Positions 33,626 through 44,018 of a stretch of 53,664 bases of DNA are shown one piece after another. Each line of letters opens with the position of its first letter. Position 1 is the first letter of the stretch. Made by a program: the position numbers and the translations under genes. The notes under the pieces are model-generated. The model made no database searches. It was given only the letters and a program-made list of their open reading frames with translations, and had not been told where the DNA came from. This DNA is from Woeseiaceae bacterium (GTDB lineage: Bacteria > Pseudomonadota > Gammaproteobacteria > Steroidobacterales > Woeseiaceae): positions 1-53,664 of the forward strand of contig JANQLK010000038.1 of assembly GCA_028280615.1 (NCBI GenBank), written 5' to 3'.

Positions 33626-35152
33626 TCATTCGTCCGTAATCAACGTGCCGCCCTCGCGGCGTGGGTCGGCCGCAACCTCGAAGCCGCGATCCTCATCGTA
33701 GCGGGCGGCACCGACGCCGCCGAAGTACATGTTCAGCCCGTCGAATTTTCGCGCCGGCAGGTCGGTAGGGGGAAGATCGACGGCTTCCTCGGCCGTAAGC
33801 CGCGGCAGAGTGCCGCTCATATCGACGTGCAACCGGGGCTGTCTCACCGCGGCATCGAGTGGCATGTCGAGCTCGAGCGCATTGACCAGTACCTGGTGGA
33901 TGGCCGAGGTAATCCGGTCCGCGCCCGGCGAGCCGATCGCGAGCACGCCGCCCGTGCTGCGGGCGACCGTGGGCGCCATGTTGGATGGCAGCTGGGTGCC
34001 GGGCGCGAGCTTGAGCGTATCGCGGCGGTTGAGCTCGATCTCGCCCAGACCGTTGTTGAGCCAGAGCCCCGTGCCCGGCGGCATATCGCCGGCGCCGTAG
34101 CCTGACGACGCCGTCACGGCACAGCCCAGCCCGTGCTCGTCGACGGCGGAGGTGTGCACGGTCGATGCGGATACGTGCCCGGACAGAAGGTGGCCGTCGG
34201 CTGCGGCCGTCAACAGCACCTCCGCTTCGGCGCCGACGTGCTCCGCGACGTCCAGCCGGCGCCGCCGGTAGTCGAGACAGGCTCGGTGCACACGCACCAG
34301 CCGATCCAGCGCATCCCGGTTCCAGCCGGCTATGCGCTCGCGGCTGAAGGCGAGCAGCATGGCGGCAAGCACGGCGCCGCCGACGGCGGGCGGCGGGTTG
34401 GTTGCGATTCGCCAGTCGCCCAGTCCGGCGACGAGCGCCGGCCGTTCGACGGCCTCGCATGCCGCCATGTCCTCGGCAGTCAGGGCGCCGTCGCCCGCGC
34501 GCACGTGGTCGACGATGCGTTCGGCCAGCTCTCCACGGTAGAACACGCGGGCGCCGCCGCTCGCGATTTTCGTCAGGCTGTCGGCCAGGTGCGGTACGAC
34601 GATCGGGCTGCCGCGGTCTCGCAGCCTGCCATCGCTCGTGTGCAGGGCTCGATAGCCGTCTTCGCTGCGTCCGTATATGAGCTCGCCGCTGTAGCCCAGG
34701 TAATAGTGGCAGGCCGAGGACAGCGGAAAGCCACTTTCAGTGATGCCGATGACGGGTTCGAACAGCGTCGACCAATCCACGTCGCCGTAGCGCTTCCACG
34801 CATGCTCGAGGGCCGCGAGCGCGCCCGGAACGGCCACCGAGCCGCAGCCGACGATCGTCGTGATACCGCCCCCGTAGGCGAGTTCCACGCTGACCTTGCC
34901 GCCATCGCGCTCGGCGGCGTCGAGACCCCTGCCGGGTACGGCGTGATTGCCGTCGATGGCGACGGGTTCGCCGTCGGCGGGCCAGACGGTCACGTAGGCG
35001 CCGCCCGCGAGCGAACAGACGCCGGGCTCGGTGTTCATCGCCGTAATGGCCGCGGCGAGCGCGCAGTCGACGGCGTTGCCGCCGCCCGAGGCAACGACTT
35101 TCGCGGCGTCGGCCGCAATCGCCGACGTCGTGGCTACCGCAACGCGTGTCAC
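33626..35152 (-). CDS. Gamma-glutamyltransferase (GGT)-family protein, atypical
   Basis: A 508-aa Ntn-hydrolase of the GGT family, starting at GTG 35152. The conserved GGNAVDCALAAAITAMNTEPGVC is near the N-terminus. The self-processing nucleophile is expected at T331 in TVHTSAVD (family TTHxSVVD). The loop that normally reads DGRExAP, whose Arg binds the glutamyl carboxylate, reads DGNHAVP at 67-73, and SPGGxR reads SPGADR. No signal peptide is seen, unlike most bacterial GGTs. The reaction may differ from glutathione hydrolysis. It lies 24 bp downstream of the class III alcohol dehydrogenase gene. Confidence 0.85.
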   Translation of the reverse strand: MTRVAVATTSAIAADAAKVVASGGGNAVDCALAAAITAMNTEPGVCSLAGGAYVTVWPADGEPVAIDGNHAVPGRGLDAAERDGGKVSVELAYGGGITTIVGCGSVAVPGALAALEHAWKRYGDVDWSTLFEPVIGITESGFPLSSACHYYLGYSGELIYGRSEDGYRALHTSDGRLRDRGSPIVVPHLADSLTKIASGGARVFYRGELAERIVDHVRAGDGALTAEDMAACEAVERPALVAGLGDWRIATNPPPAVGGAVLAAMLLAFSRERIAGWNRDALDRLVRVHRACLDYRRRRLDVAEHVGAEAEVLLTAAADGHLLSGHVSASTVHTSAVDEHGLGCAVTASSGYGAGDMPPGTGLWLNNGLGEIELNRRDTLKLAPGTQLPSNMAPTVARSTGGVLAIGSPGADRITSAIHQVLVNALELDMPLDAAVRQPRLHVDMSGTLPRLTAEEAVDLPPTDLPARKFDGLNMYFGGVGAARYDEDRGFEVAADPRREGGTLITDE

Positions 35153-35176
35153 TGGCCGGGCTTGCCCTGGAAGACC

Positions 35177-36501
<1,325 letters not shown>

Positions 36502-36858
36502 ATGAAAACCAAGGCAAGTCTGTCGCTGCTAATCGGCGCGTGGCTGCTCATGGCCGCCGCGAACGTCCCGGCACACGACGGGCCGCACCGCGACCACTGG
36601 AGTCGCGGCTATTATGACCTGCACTACGACTACCGCGCGCGTCCGCGCCATGCCATGCCTCGCTGGCTGAAGCGCAATCGAAGTTTCCGCCACTGGTATC
36701 GGAACAACCACTATCGGTATGACCGCCGGCTGGCGTGGGACAGCCTCTGGGAAATCTACCGCGTCGAGCGGCGCTACTACCGATACCACGCCTACGGGTT
36801 CGAGCATCGCGATCATCGCCGTCGCGGCAAGGGCTTTCACAGGCACTGGCGGCACTGA
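36502..36858 (+). CDS. Small His/Arg/Tyr-rich exported protein
   Basis: A 118-aa protein with a signal peptide (about 1-24, ending VPAHD). The ~94-residue mature part is made largely of basic and aromatic residues: about 23 Arg, 13 His and 12 Tyr. It ends FHRHWRH. There is no recognisable domain, but the sequence is not a simple repeat. The His clusters suggest metal binding, and the Arg/Tyr richness suggests binding to acidic polymers; both are inference. Good AGGGAG ribosome binding site. It stands alone upstream of tyrA. Confidence 0.75.
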   Translation: MKTKASLSLLIGAWLLMAAANVPAHDGPHRDHWSRGYYDLHYDYRARPRHAMPRWLKRNRSFRHWYRNNHYRYDRRLAWDSLWEIYRVERRYYRYHAYGFEHRDHRRRGKGFHRHWRH

Positions 36859-36934
36859 TCGGCCTTGCCGAGCTTCGCCGCTCTGCGGTACAACGGCGAG
36901 CCGTGTTCCGATGAGTCGCGAGCCGTAATCCACC

Positions 36935-38020
36935 ATGAGCCTCGAAGCACTTCGTGACGGCCTGTCGGCCGTCGACCGACAGATAGTAGAACTGATGGCC
37001 GAGCGGCAGCGGATCGTCGCCGACATCGGCCGGCAAAAGCAGAGCTCGGGCACCGCGACCCGCGACTACGCGCGCGAGAAAGACGTCCTGGACCGCGGCC
37101 GCAAGCAGGCGGCGGAGCTCGGAATCGACCCGCAGCTTGCCGAGTCCGTGCTCAGACAGCTCATTCTTTCGTCGCTCGAGAGCCAGGAGCGCGATCGCGT
37201 CGCAGCCGAAGGCAAGGGCGACGGCCGGACCGCCCTGGTTATCGGTGGCGGCGGCAAGATGGGCGGCTGGTTCGTGGATTTCTTCAGGTCGCAGGGCTAC
37301 CTGACGACCGTCGCGGACGCGGCTCTCGAAGACGCCCCGGACGTGTACACGAACTGGACGGATGCGGGCGTGGACTTCGACGTCATCGTCGTCGCGGCGC
37401 CGCTGGCGGTATCCGGGCGCATCCTGGCCCAGCTTGCCGTGCTCAAGCCCAGAGGCCTCGTTTTCGATATCGGATCGCTGAAATCGCCGCTCATCGATGG
37501 CCTGAACGAACTCGAGGCTGCCGGCTGCCGGGTAACGTCGCTGCACCCGATGTACGGTCCCGATACGCGGCTCCTGTCCGGCCGCCACCTGATTGTATGC
37601 GACGTCGGCTGCACCGAGGCGGCCGACGCGGCGCGCGAACTGTTTGCGGCGACGATGGTGGAACAGATCGACATGGGGCTCGAAGATCACGATCGCCTGA
37701 TTGCCTACGTGCTCGGACTGTCGCACGCGCTCAACATCGCGTTCTTTACCGCGCTCGCGGAGAGCGGCGAAGCGGCGCCTAAGCTCGCCAAGATGTCGTC
37801 GACGACCTTCGATTCGCAGCTGCTCGTTTCCGAGGCCGTCGCGCAGGACAACCCGCACCTCTACTACGAGATTCAGCACCTGAACAAGTTCGGGCTCAAG
37901 CCGCTGGACGCGCTTTCGGACGCGGCCTATCGGATTCGTGAACTCGTTGCGTCCGGCGACGAGCAGGGTTTCGTCGAGCTCATGCAGCGCGGCCGCGACT
38001 ATCTCGCGCTGCGCGGCTAG
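36935..38020 (+). CDS. tyrA: Bifunctional chorismate mutase / prephenate dehydrogenase
   Basis: T-protein of tyrosine synthesis, 361 aa. Residues ~1-90 are an AroQ-type chorismate mutase (LSAVDRQIVELMAERQRIV). From ~98 a dehydrogenase domain follows with the NAD+ motif LVIGGGGKMGGWFVDFF and H204 in LHPMYGPD, the likely catalytic His. It is the fused form, as in enteric bacteria. The gap of 106 bp to the next gene suggests a separate transcript. Confidence 0.95.
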   Translation: MSLEALRDGLSAVDRQIVELMAERQRIVADIGRQKQSSGTATRDYAREKDVLDRGRKQAAELGIDPQLAESVLRQLILSSLESQERDRVAAEGKGDGRTALVIGGGGKMGGWFVDFFRSQGYLTTVADAALEDAPDVYTNWTDAGVDFDVIVVAAPLAVSGRILAQLAVLKPRGLVFDIGSLKSPLIDGLNELEAAGCRVTSLHPMYGPDTRLLSGRHLIVCDVGCTEAADAARELFAATMVEQIDMGLEDHDRLIAYVLGLSHALNIAFFTALAESGEAAPKLAKMSSTTFDSQLLVSEAVAQDNPHLYYEIQHLNKFGLKPLDALSDAAYRIRELVASGDEQGFVELMQRGRDYLALRG

Positions 38021-38126
38021 CGCGAATCCGCGCCAGGCAACGAGTTTCCGATTCTGCGGACCGGTCGCGAGCATCGCGGCCGCGGTTCTGCTAAAAGGGC
38101 GGCGTTCACTTCTGAAGGTACGTCCG

Positions 38127-39212
38127 ATGCAGACCGTCGAGGAGCTTCGAGAAGAATTCGCGAAGCTCAAGGCCCAGGTAGCCAGCAATGACGCCAAGCT
38201 CAAGCGCGCCCAGCGCCGCGAGCTCAGGCTATTGAAGGCGCAGGACCTGCCGACGCTGTTCGCCGAACTGACCTCGGGCCTGTGCCAGGACGCCGGACTG
38301 CAGAATGCGAGTCTCGTGCTCGCCGATCCCGACCACGACCTCCGCCACCTCCTGCTTGCCGCCGGCACGCCGGCCGAGGAGATGGAGGCGCTGATCGTAG
38401 TCGACGCGTTGACGGGGCTCGCGCCGCAGTACGTCGCGCTTCAGAGGCCATGGCTCGGCCCGTACCGGCGCTGCGATCACGAGCTCGTGTTCGCCCGTGA
38501 AGCGGCCGAACTCGGCAGTGTCGCGATGATTCCACTGCACAACTGCGGTCGGCTCGTCGGCAGCATCAATCTCGGCAGCGCGGACCCCGGGCGCTTCACG
38601 CCCGACCACGCGACCGACTTCCTCGCTCACCTCGGCGCGATCGCCGCGACCTGTATCGAGAACGTCGCGAACCGGGCCCGCCTGCTGCGCTCGGGCTTCA
38701 CCGATGCGCTGACCGGCTGGCACAATCGGCGCTACCTCAAGCTCAGGCTGAACGAGGAACTCGCGCGCGTGAAGCAGGACGGTTGCAACCTGGTGTGCAT
38801 GATGCTGGACGTCGACTACTTCAAGTCGGTCAACGATACCTGGGGCCACGTCGCCGGCGATGCCGTGCTCAAGGAAGTGGCCAACCGGATCGAATCCGAG
38901 GTCCGTGCTACCGACGTCGCCGCGCGCTACGGCGGCGAGGAATTCATCGTCCTGTTGCCGGATACGGCGACCCGCGACGCGCGGCAGCTCGCCGAGCGCA
39001 TCCGCAGCGCGGTCGCCGGCACGCCGATCGACCTGCCCGGCGGCGCGTCGACGGTCGTGACTGCCTCAATCGGCGTCGCCGAGATTCGTCCGGACGCCGA
39101 CCTCAACGACCTGAAGTCCACGGGCGAGTCGCTGGTCGCCCGCGCGGACGTCGCTCTGTACGCCGCCAAATCCCGCGGCCGCGACCGCGTGGTCGTGGCC
39201 GACGCCGCATGA
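38127..39212 (+). CDS. Diguanylate cyclase with GAF/DUF484-like sensor domain
   Basis: A 361-aa protein from the ATG at 38127, with AAGG upstream; the open frame upstream overlaps tyrA. Residues ~1-35 are a coiled coil, and ~40-190 a GAF- or DUF484-like domain. The C-terminal GGDEF domain carries the active-site motif GGEEF (269-273). RATD (260-263) lies exactly five residues before it, an apparent inhibitory I-site. It should make cyclic di-GMP, with product inhibition. Its stop overlaps the next start (ATGA), coupling it to an iron-type binding protein. Confidence 0.92.
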   Translation: MQTVEELREEFAKLKAQVASNDAKLKRAQRRELRLLKAQDLPTLFAELTSGLCQDAGLQNASLVLADPDHDLRHLLLAAGTPAEEMEALIVVDALTGLAPQYVALQRPWLGPYRRCDHELVFAREAAELGSVAMIPLHNCGRLVGSINLGSADPGRFTPDHATDFLAHLGAIAATCIENVANRARLLRSGFTDALTGWHNRRYLKLRLNEELARVKQDGCNLVCMMLDVDYFKSVNDTWGHVAGDAVLKEVANRIESEVRATDVAARYGGEEFIVLLPDTATRDARQLAERIRSAVAGTPIDLPGGASTVVTASIGVAEIRPDADLNDLKSTGESLVARADVALYAAKSRGRDRVVVADAA

Positions 39213-40192
39213 GCGGGCTCCGGCTCGCGGGCCTCGGCGCCCTGCTGGCCGTCGCGGCCGCGAGCCTCGCGGAGCAGCCGCCGAACCCTGCCGCACGCGT
39301 CATGCCGCTCGTCGTGTACTCGAGCGTCGAGTCCGGCGACGGACTCGGCGCATTGTTCGAGCGCTTCACCGTAGAGACAGGCATTCCGATTACCGTTGTA
39401 GCCGGCGATGCCGAGCGGCACGCACAGACACTGATCGAGGCGGCCGATTCGCCGCGCGCCGACGTGTTCCTGTCGGACAACGTGCAGGCGATCTGGCGCG
39501 CGGCCGAAGAGGGGGCGCTCAGGCCGCACGGCAGCGACACGGTCGAGGCGGTCGTCCCCGCGGCGCTCAGGGACACGGATGGCTACTGGACGGCGCTCTG
39601 GCAGGTCGACGCGCGGCTGTTCGTCGACCGGCGTGCGCTCGACGAGCAGGCCGTTGACGGATTCGACTACCTCGCCGATGCGGCCGTCGAGGGACGGCTG
39701 TGCCTGACCAGCTCCGGGCACGCCCTGAATCGAGCCGTCATCGCGCGACTGATCGATCGCCACGGCCGTCGAGCGGCGGAGTTGATCGTCCGCGGCTGGG
39801 TGAAAAATCTCGCGCGGCCGCCGTTCGCAAGCGAGGCAGAGCTCGTCGCGGCGCTGGCGGCCGGCGAATGCGGCATCGGCATCGTCTCGGGCGCGGCCGG
39901 GAGGCCTGTCGTGCCCGGCTTCGTCCGCCAGCCGCTGTCCGCCGTGACCCCTGTGCCGCGAGTCGGCAACGCCCAGACGATCGGCGTATCCCGGCATGCG
40001 AACTCGCCCGTCGGGGCTACGCTGCTCATCGACTGGCTGCTGTCCGAGCGCGTTCAGGCCGATTACCCCGAATCGCGCGGTTACCGGCCTGTAGTAGGCA
40101 CCAATACCGGAAGCGGTGACCGGCCCCTGGGGCTCGCCGGGCGGCTCGACGAAGAGGCGCTCAAGCTTGCCGAACGAGCCCGCTACCGGTAG
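39209..40192 (+). CDS. Iron-type ABC transporter substrate-binding protein
   Basis: A 327-aa periplasmic binding protein of the Fe(III)-binding (FutA/FbpA-like) class, with a signal peptide (about 1-22) and the start MPLVVYSSVESGDGLGALFERFT. Internal segments ADVFLSDNVQAIWRA, NAQTIGVSRHANSP and DWLLSERVQADYPESRGYRPV fit the family. The matching FbpB-type permease is not in the window: the FecCD-type permease next door is convergent and of another class. Its ligand could be iron or another small anion. It overlaps the diguanylate cyclase gene by 4 bases. Confidence 0.85.
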   Translation: MSGLRLAGLGALLAVAAASLAEQPPNPAARVMPLVVYSSVESGDGLGALFERFTVETGIPITVVAGDAERHAQTLIEAADSPRADVFLSDNVQAIWRAAEEGALRPHGSDTVEAVVPAALRDTDGYWTALWQVDARLFVDRRALDEQAVDGFDYLADAAVEGRLCLTSSGHALNRAVIARLIDRHGRRAAELIVRGWVKNLARPPFASEAELVAALAAGECGIGIVSGAAGRPVVPGFVRQPLSAVTPVPRVGNAQTIGVSRHANSPVGATLLIDWLLSERVQADYPESRGYRPVVGTNTGSGDRPLGLAGRLDEEALKLAERARYR

Positions 40193-41166
40193 TTCTGACG
40201 GCGGCTCATCAGGAACAGGAACAGCGGCACCCCGATGGCGGCCGTCAGGGCGCCGACCGGCAGCTGCCGGGGCGCAAGCAGCGTGCGCGACAGCGTGTCC
40301 GCGACGACCAGCAGCGCACCGCCCGCCAGCGCCGATGCGGGAACCACGACGCGATGGTCGCTGCCGGCCAGAATCCGGACGAGGTGCGGCACGACCAGCC
40401 CGACGAAGCCGATCACGCCAACCGACGTCACGGCAATGGCGGTCGCGAGCGATGACACGAGGAAGACGCCGTAGCGAACCCCGGCCACGGGCAGGCCGAC
40501 GATCGCAGCCTGCAGTTCGCCGCGCGCCAGAACATTGAGCTGCCGGGCCGCTAGCGTTCCGAGTAGAGTCAGCGCCGCGAGCAGCGAGAGCGCGCGTCCG
40601 GGGTCCGGCGGAAAACTCAAGTCGCCCATTAGCCAGAACAGCATCCCGCGGAGCTGGTACTCGGGGCTCATCGCGAGCAGGAACGTGGTCGCGGCGCTGA
40701 AACCGGCGGCGAGCACGACGCCCGTGAGCAACAGCCGCGTGGGCGTCCAGCTGCCGGTACCCTGGGCGATCGAAAAGACCAGCAGGGTCGCGGCAAGCGC
40801 ACCGCCGAAGGCCAGTGCGTCGACGGCGAGGCTCGACAGGCCGAGCAGGATGCCGCTCAAGGCCGCGACCGCGGCACCGCCGGAGGTGCCCAGGATGTAG
40901 GGCTCCGCGAGCGGGTTGCGTAGCAGCACCTGCATCATCACGCCCGCGACCGCGAGCAGGCCGCCGACCGCAAAGGCGGTGAGTGCGCGCGGCAGCCTGA
41001 GTTCGATGACCAGCGTATGGACATCGGCGCTGGCGCGGCCGCTGAGCGCGGCGAGCGCCTCGGCAAGGCCCGCGGCCGGGCTGCCTGTCGCGAGCGCGAA
41101 CAGGAGTGTCACGAGCACTGTCAAAGCGAGGGCCGAGAACAGCGCCACGCCGTGGCGGTCCTGCAA
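40183..41166 (-). CDS. FecCD/BtuC-type ABC transporter permease
   Basis: A 327-aa permease with about nine to ten membrane helices, starting at TTG 41166 (GTG 41148 is an alternative). Typical stretches are ELRLPRALTAFAVGGLLAVAGVMMQ, NPLAEPYILGTSGGA, and the C-terminal GVIGFVGLVVPHLVRILAGSDHR that contacts the ATPase. Its likely partner ATPase is at 26793-27587 in the same orientation, so the two were probably adjacent in an ancestral btuCD-like operon. The 3' end overlaps the convergent iron-type binding protein gene by 10 bases. Confidence 0.9.
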   Translation of the reverse strand: MQDRHGVALFSALALTVLVTLLFALATGSPAAGLAEALAALSGRASADVHTLVIELRLPRALTAFAVGGLLAVAGVMMQVLLRNPLAEPYILGTSGGAAVAALSGILLGLSSLAVDALAFGGALAATLLVFSIAQGTGSWTPTRLLLTGVVLAAGFSAATTFLLAMSPEYQLRGMLFWLMGDLSFPPDPGRALSLLAALTLLGTLAARQLNVLARGELQAAIVGLPVAGVRYGVFLVSSLATAIAVTSVGVIGFVGLVVPHLVRILAGSDHRVVVPASALAGGALLVVADTLSRTLLAPRQLPVGALTAAIGVPLFLFLMSRRQNYR

Positions 41167-41244
41167 TTGTCGCTCCTCTAGGGGAACCCCGGATGGGGTT
41201 TAGTGTAAAGTAAACGCAACGTTTCAGTTTCAGTACCTGTTGCT

Positions 41245-41853
41245 ATGGGCAACGATTGGATTGACGACGAAGGGTTTCGCGCCAACGTCGGGATCATCCT
41301 GATCAACAGCGACGGCAAGCTCATGCTGGGCGGCCGCGTCGGTGCCCGCGGCTGGCAGTTCCCGCAGGGCGGCATTCTCGAGGGCGAGCCCGCCGAGGTG
41401 GCGATGTATCGGGAGCTCGAAGAGGAAGTCGGGCTGTCCGCCGACGATGTCGAGCTGCTCGGCGTCACCAGGGACTGGCTCCGCTACCGGCTCCCCGACA
41501 AGTACATCCGCCGCCACTCCAAGCCGCTCTGCATCGGCCAGAAGCAGCGCTGGTTCATGCTCAGACTCACGGCGGCCGACGAGCGCGTGCGCTTCGATGT
41601 CGGCGACAGGCCCGAATTCGATCGCATCCGCTGGGTGGATTTCTGGCGTCCCGTCAACGAAGTGATCTACTTCAAACGCCGCGTCTATGCTCGCGCGCTG
41701 CACGAACTCGGCTCGACAGCCTACCCGGACGACATTCCGCCGCGGCCGCGCTGGTGGCCGAAACGCTGGCGCGCGGTTTTCGACAAGGACATCGCGCGCT
41801 ACCAGAACGGTAGCGAGAGTCTCCCTAGAACGCCTTCGTCACGGCGAGGATGA
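41245..41853 (+). CDS. rppH: RNA pyrophosphohydrolase RppH
   Basis: A Nudix hydrolase, 202 aa, that removes pyrophosphate from 5'-triphosphorylated RNA and so starts mRNA decay. The N-terminus has the RppH-type DDEGFRANVGIILIN and ARGWQFPQGG. The Nudix box occupies about residues 42-64, with RELEEEVGL. KPLCIGQKQRWFML and DRIRWVDFWRPVNEVIYFKR also fit. The last ~29 coding bases overlap the convergent hemJ. Confidence 0.95.
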   Translation: MGNDWIDDEGFRANVGIILINSDGKLMLGGRVGARGWQFPQGGILEGEPAEVAMYRELEEEVGLSADDVELLGVTRDWLRYRLPDKYIRRHSKPLCIGQKQRWFMLRLTAADERVRFDVGDRPEFDRIRWVDFWRPVNEVIYFKRRVYARALHELGSTAYPDDIPPRPRWWPKRWRAVFDKDIARYQNGSESLPRTPSSRRG

Positions 41854-42262
41854 TGATCGTGAGCAGGAAGACGACCGGGATTTCGTTGAACCAGCGCAGC
41901 CAGCGTGAATCGTCGCCGGGTTCGGCGGTCTTGAGTCTCGCGATCCATACGAAACAGCGATAGTGGTAGATCGCCAGGCCCACGAGAAGTAGCAGCTTGA
42001 CCTGGAACCAGTGAACGCGCAGCAGCGCGGGATTGACGGCGATCAGCACGAGGCCGAACAGCGCCGTCAGGACGGCGCCGATCGTCATGATCGCGAACAG
42101 ACGCCGCTCCATGACCTGGAATCGCTCGCGGCTCGGCGCATCCGTGGCTTCATGGTGATAAATGAACAGCCGCGGCAGGTAGAACAGACCGGCAAACCAC
42201 GTCACCATGAAGGCGACGTGCAGGGCCTTGATCAGCAGGTAATACGGCGCCAGGGTTTGCAT
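41825..42262 (-). CDS. hemJ: Protoporphyrinogen oxidase HemJ
   Basis: A 145-aa four-helix membrane protein that oxidises protoporphyrinogen IX, the penultimate step of heme synthesis. Family signatures are KALHVAFMVTWFAGLFYLPRLFIYHHEA near the N-terminus (conserved His and Arg), VHWFQVKLLLLVGLAIYHY, and RWFNEIPVVFLLTIIILAV. Length is as usual. The 3' end overlaps the rppH end by 29 bases. Confidence 0.93.
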   Translation of the reverse strand: MQTLAPYYLLIKALHVAFMVTWFAGLFYLPRLFIYHHEATDAPSRERFQVMERRLFAIMTIGAVLTALFGLVLIAVNPALLRVHWFQVKLLLLVGLAIYHYRCFVWIARLKTAEPGDDSRWLRWFNEIPVVFLLTIIILAVTKAF

Positions 42263-42346
42263 CGGCGACGAGCTTAACGCAAAACGACAAACGTGACGTG
42301 GCGCACTTCTGTTTGCGCGGGCCTGCGCGTAACATAACGCACTCGT

Positions 42347-43087
42347 TTGCGACCTCTGCGAGCCGTTTTGGCGTCATTGTCATCGCATCACAGCGCGCCA
42401 CCGACGCGCGGCATACTGCTCAGGCTGGTACTGGGTCTGCTGGTCGTGGGCGGGGCTTACCTGATCTTCGAGTTCGGCCGCATCCAGGGTGGCTACGACC
42501 TCCTGTCCGCTGCCAGTGAGCGCCAGGTATTCGAAGACCGCATCGGCGAACTCGAAGCCGAGATCATCGCGCTGAACGAGCAGAAGGCGCTGCTCGAGAC
42601 CCACCGGGAGATCGACCGCGAGGCCTACACGCAGGTCGAGGCCAGCCTCACCGAACTGCAGGCCAAGATTCAGGAACAGCAGGATGCAATATCCTTCTAC
42701 CGCGGTATCGTGTCGCCGGCCGACGGCAATGCCGGGCTCCGGGTGCAGGATTTCCGGCTCAGCCGGAACGGCTCGGAGCGCGAGTTCTCGGTTCGGCTCG
42801 TGCTCGTCCAGGCCATGAAGCACGACCGCAAAGTGACCGGCGACGTCGTGCTGAGAGTGGCCGGATTCGAGAACGGGGAGGAGAAATCCTACACTTACTC
42901 GGATTTGAAGCCCGAGGATGCGGACACGAAGTGGGTGTTCTCGTTCCGCTACTTCCAGGACTTCGACCGCGAGCTGATCTTGCCGGACGGCTTTACGCCC
43001 GAGCGCATTACGGTCGCGGTAGAATCCCGGACCCGCTCGATTTCGAGCATCGAGGAAAGTTTCAACTGGGCGCCGAGCCAGGGCTGA
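42347..43087 (+). CDS. Membrane-anchored coiled-coil protein (DUF6776-like)
   Basis: A 246-aa protein with one membrane helix (about 24-43), a coiled coil (about 55-115) and a beta-rich C-terminal domain (about 125-246). It matches what is annotated elsewhere as DUF6776, a family of unknown role. The start at TTG 42347 is uncertain; no ATG or GTG lies between it and the helix. It is the first gene of a run with bactofilin and erpA (79 bp to the bactofilin start). The coupling to a cytoskeletal protein suggests a cell-envelope scaffold role, but this is inference. Confidence 0.75.
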   Translation: MRPLRAVLASLSSHHSAPPTRGILLRLVLGLLVVGGAYLIFEFGRIQGGYDLLSAASERQVFEDRIGELEAEIIALNEQKALLETHREIDREAYTQVEASLTELQAKIQEQQDAISFYRGIVSPADGNAGLRVQDFRLSRNGSEREFSVRLVLVQAMKHDRKVTGDVVLRVAGFENGEEKSYTYSDLKPEDADTKWVFSFRYFQDFDRELILPDGFTPERITVAVESRTRSISSIEESFNWAPSQG

Positions 43088-43165
43088 CGGCCCGCGAAAC
43101 GGCGGACATTGAAATGCGCGTCCGCGAACCAGACGTCGAGACCAGAGTGCAGGAAGGAGCCCAAC

Positions 43166-43630
43166 ATGCTGGGACGCAAGAGAAAAAGGCATAACGTCGC
43201 GAACACGATCGTCGGCATCGACACGCGCGTGAACGGCGACCTGCACTTCGCCGGCGGCCTGCACATCGACGGCATCGTGAACGGCAGCGTCACGGCGGAC
43301 CCGGACAGCGAATCCGCCCTGAGCGTGGCCGGCGGGGCGATGATCGACGGCGGCGTCACGGTGCCCCACGTGCTGCTCGAAGGCACGGTCAAGGGAGACG
43401 TGTTCGCCAACAGGCGCGTGATCCTGGGCGAGTCCGCGCGCGTGATCGGCAATGTGTATTACAATCTGATCGAGATGTCGATCGGCGCCGAAATCAATGG
43501 CAAACTCGTCCATCAGCCGGAAGGGCAGGTGCCGCTGCTAGACCAGACGGCAAAGCTCGACGAGCACGCCGTGAGTGACGAACAGGCAATGAGTAACGAG
43601 GGTCCGGTCTCCGTCGCCAACGAGGCCTGA
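43166..43630 (+). CDS. Bactofilin (polymer-forming cytoskeletal protein)
   Basis: A 154-aa protein with a short basic N-terminus (MLGRKRKRH), a right-handed beta-helix core (about 20-120), and a charged C-terminal tail. The start at 43166 has AGGAAGGAG upstream, favouring it over the in-frame ATG at 43109. Strand motifs TIVGIDTRVNGDLHFAGGLHIDGIVNGSV and LLEGTVKGDVFANRRVILGESARVIGNVYY are typical. Bactofilins form filaments at the inner membrane and often position envelope enzymes. Confidence 0.93.
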   Translation: MLGRKRKRHNVANTIVGIDTRVNGDLHFAGGLHIDGIVNGSVTADPDSESALSVAGGAMIDGGVTVPHVLLEGTVKGDVFANRRVILGESARVIGNVYYNLIEMSIGAEINGKLVHQPEGQVPLLDQTAKLDEHAVSDEQAMSNEGPVSVANEA

Positions 43631-43652
43631 CCGACGCGAGGTAGGATAGACC

Positions 43653-44015
43653 ATGCAGACGACTTCCACAGGCTCGGCGGCACCGCCGCCGCCAATCGTT
43701 TTTACCGACGCGGCCGCGACCAAGGTCGGCGAACTCATCCGTGACGAGGACAACCCGAACCTCAAGCTGCGCGTGTTCATATCCGGCGGCGGCTGTTCGG
43801 GATTCCAGTACGGCTTCACGTTCGACGAGACGATCGAGGACGGCGATGCGCAGGTCGAGAACAGCGGCGTCACGCTGGTCGTCGATCCGATGAGCGTGCA
43901 GTACCTGATGGGCGCCGAAATCGACTACACCGAAGACCTTTCGGGCGCGCAGTTCGTGATCCGCAACCCGAATGCAAGCACGACCTGCGGTTGCGGGCAG
44001 TCTTTCACGGTCTGA
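43653..44015 (+). CDS. erpA: Iron-sulfur cluster insertion protein ErpA
   Basis: A 120-aa A-type carrier that passes Fe-S clusters to apoproteins. The three ligand cysteines are C48 in SGGGCSGF and C112 and C114 in TTCGCGQSF. Its stop TGA at 44013-44015 is in the same frame as the ppx coding sequence, which has no standard start. In Pseudomonas the equivalent gene also precedes anmK, M23 and tyrS. Confidence 0.97.
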   Translation: MQTTSTGSAAPPPPIVFTDAAATKVGELIRDEDNPNLKLRVFISGGGCSGFQYGFTFDETIEDGDAQVENSGVTLVVDPMSVQYLMGAEIDYTEDLSGAQFVIRNPNASTTCGCGQSFTV

Positions 44016-44018
44016 AAC

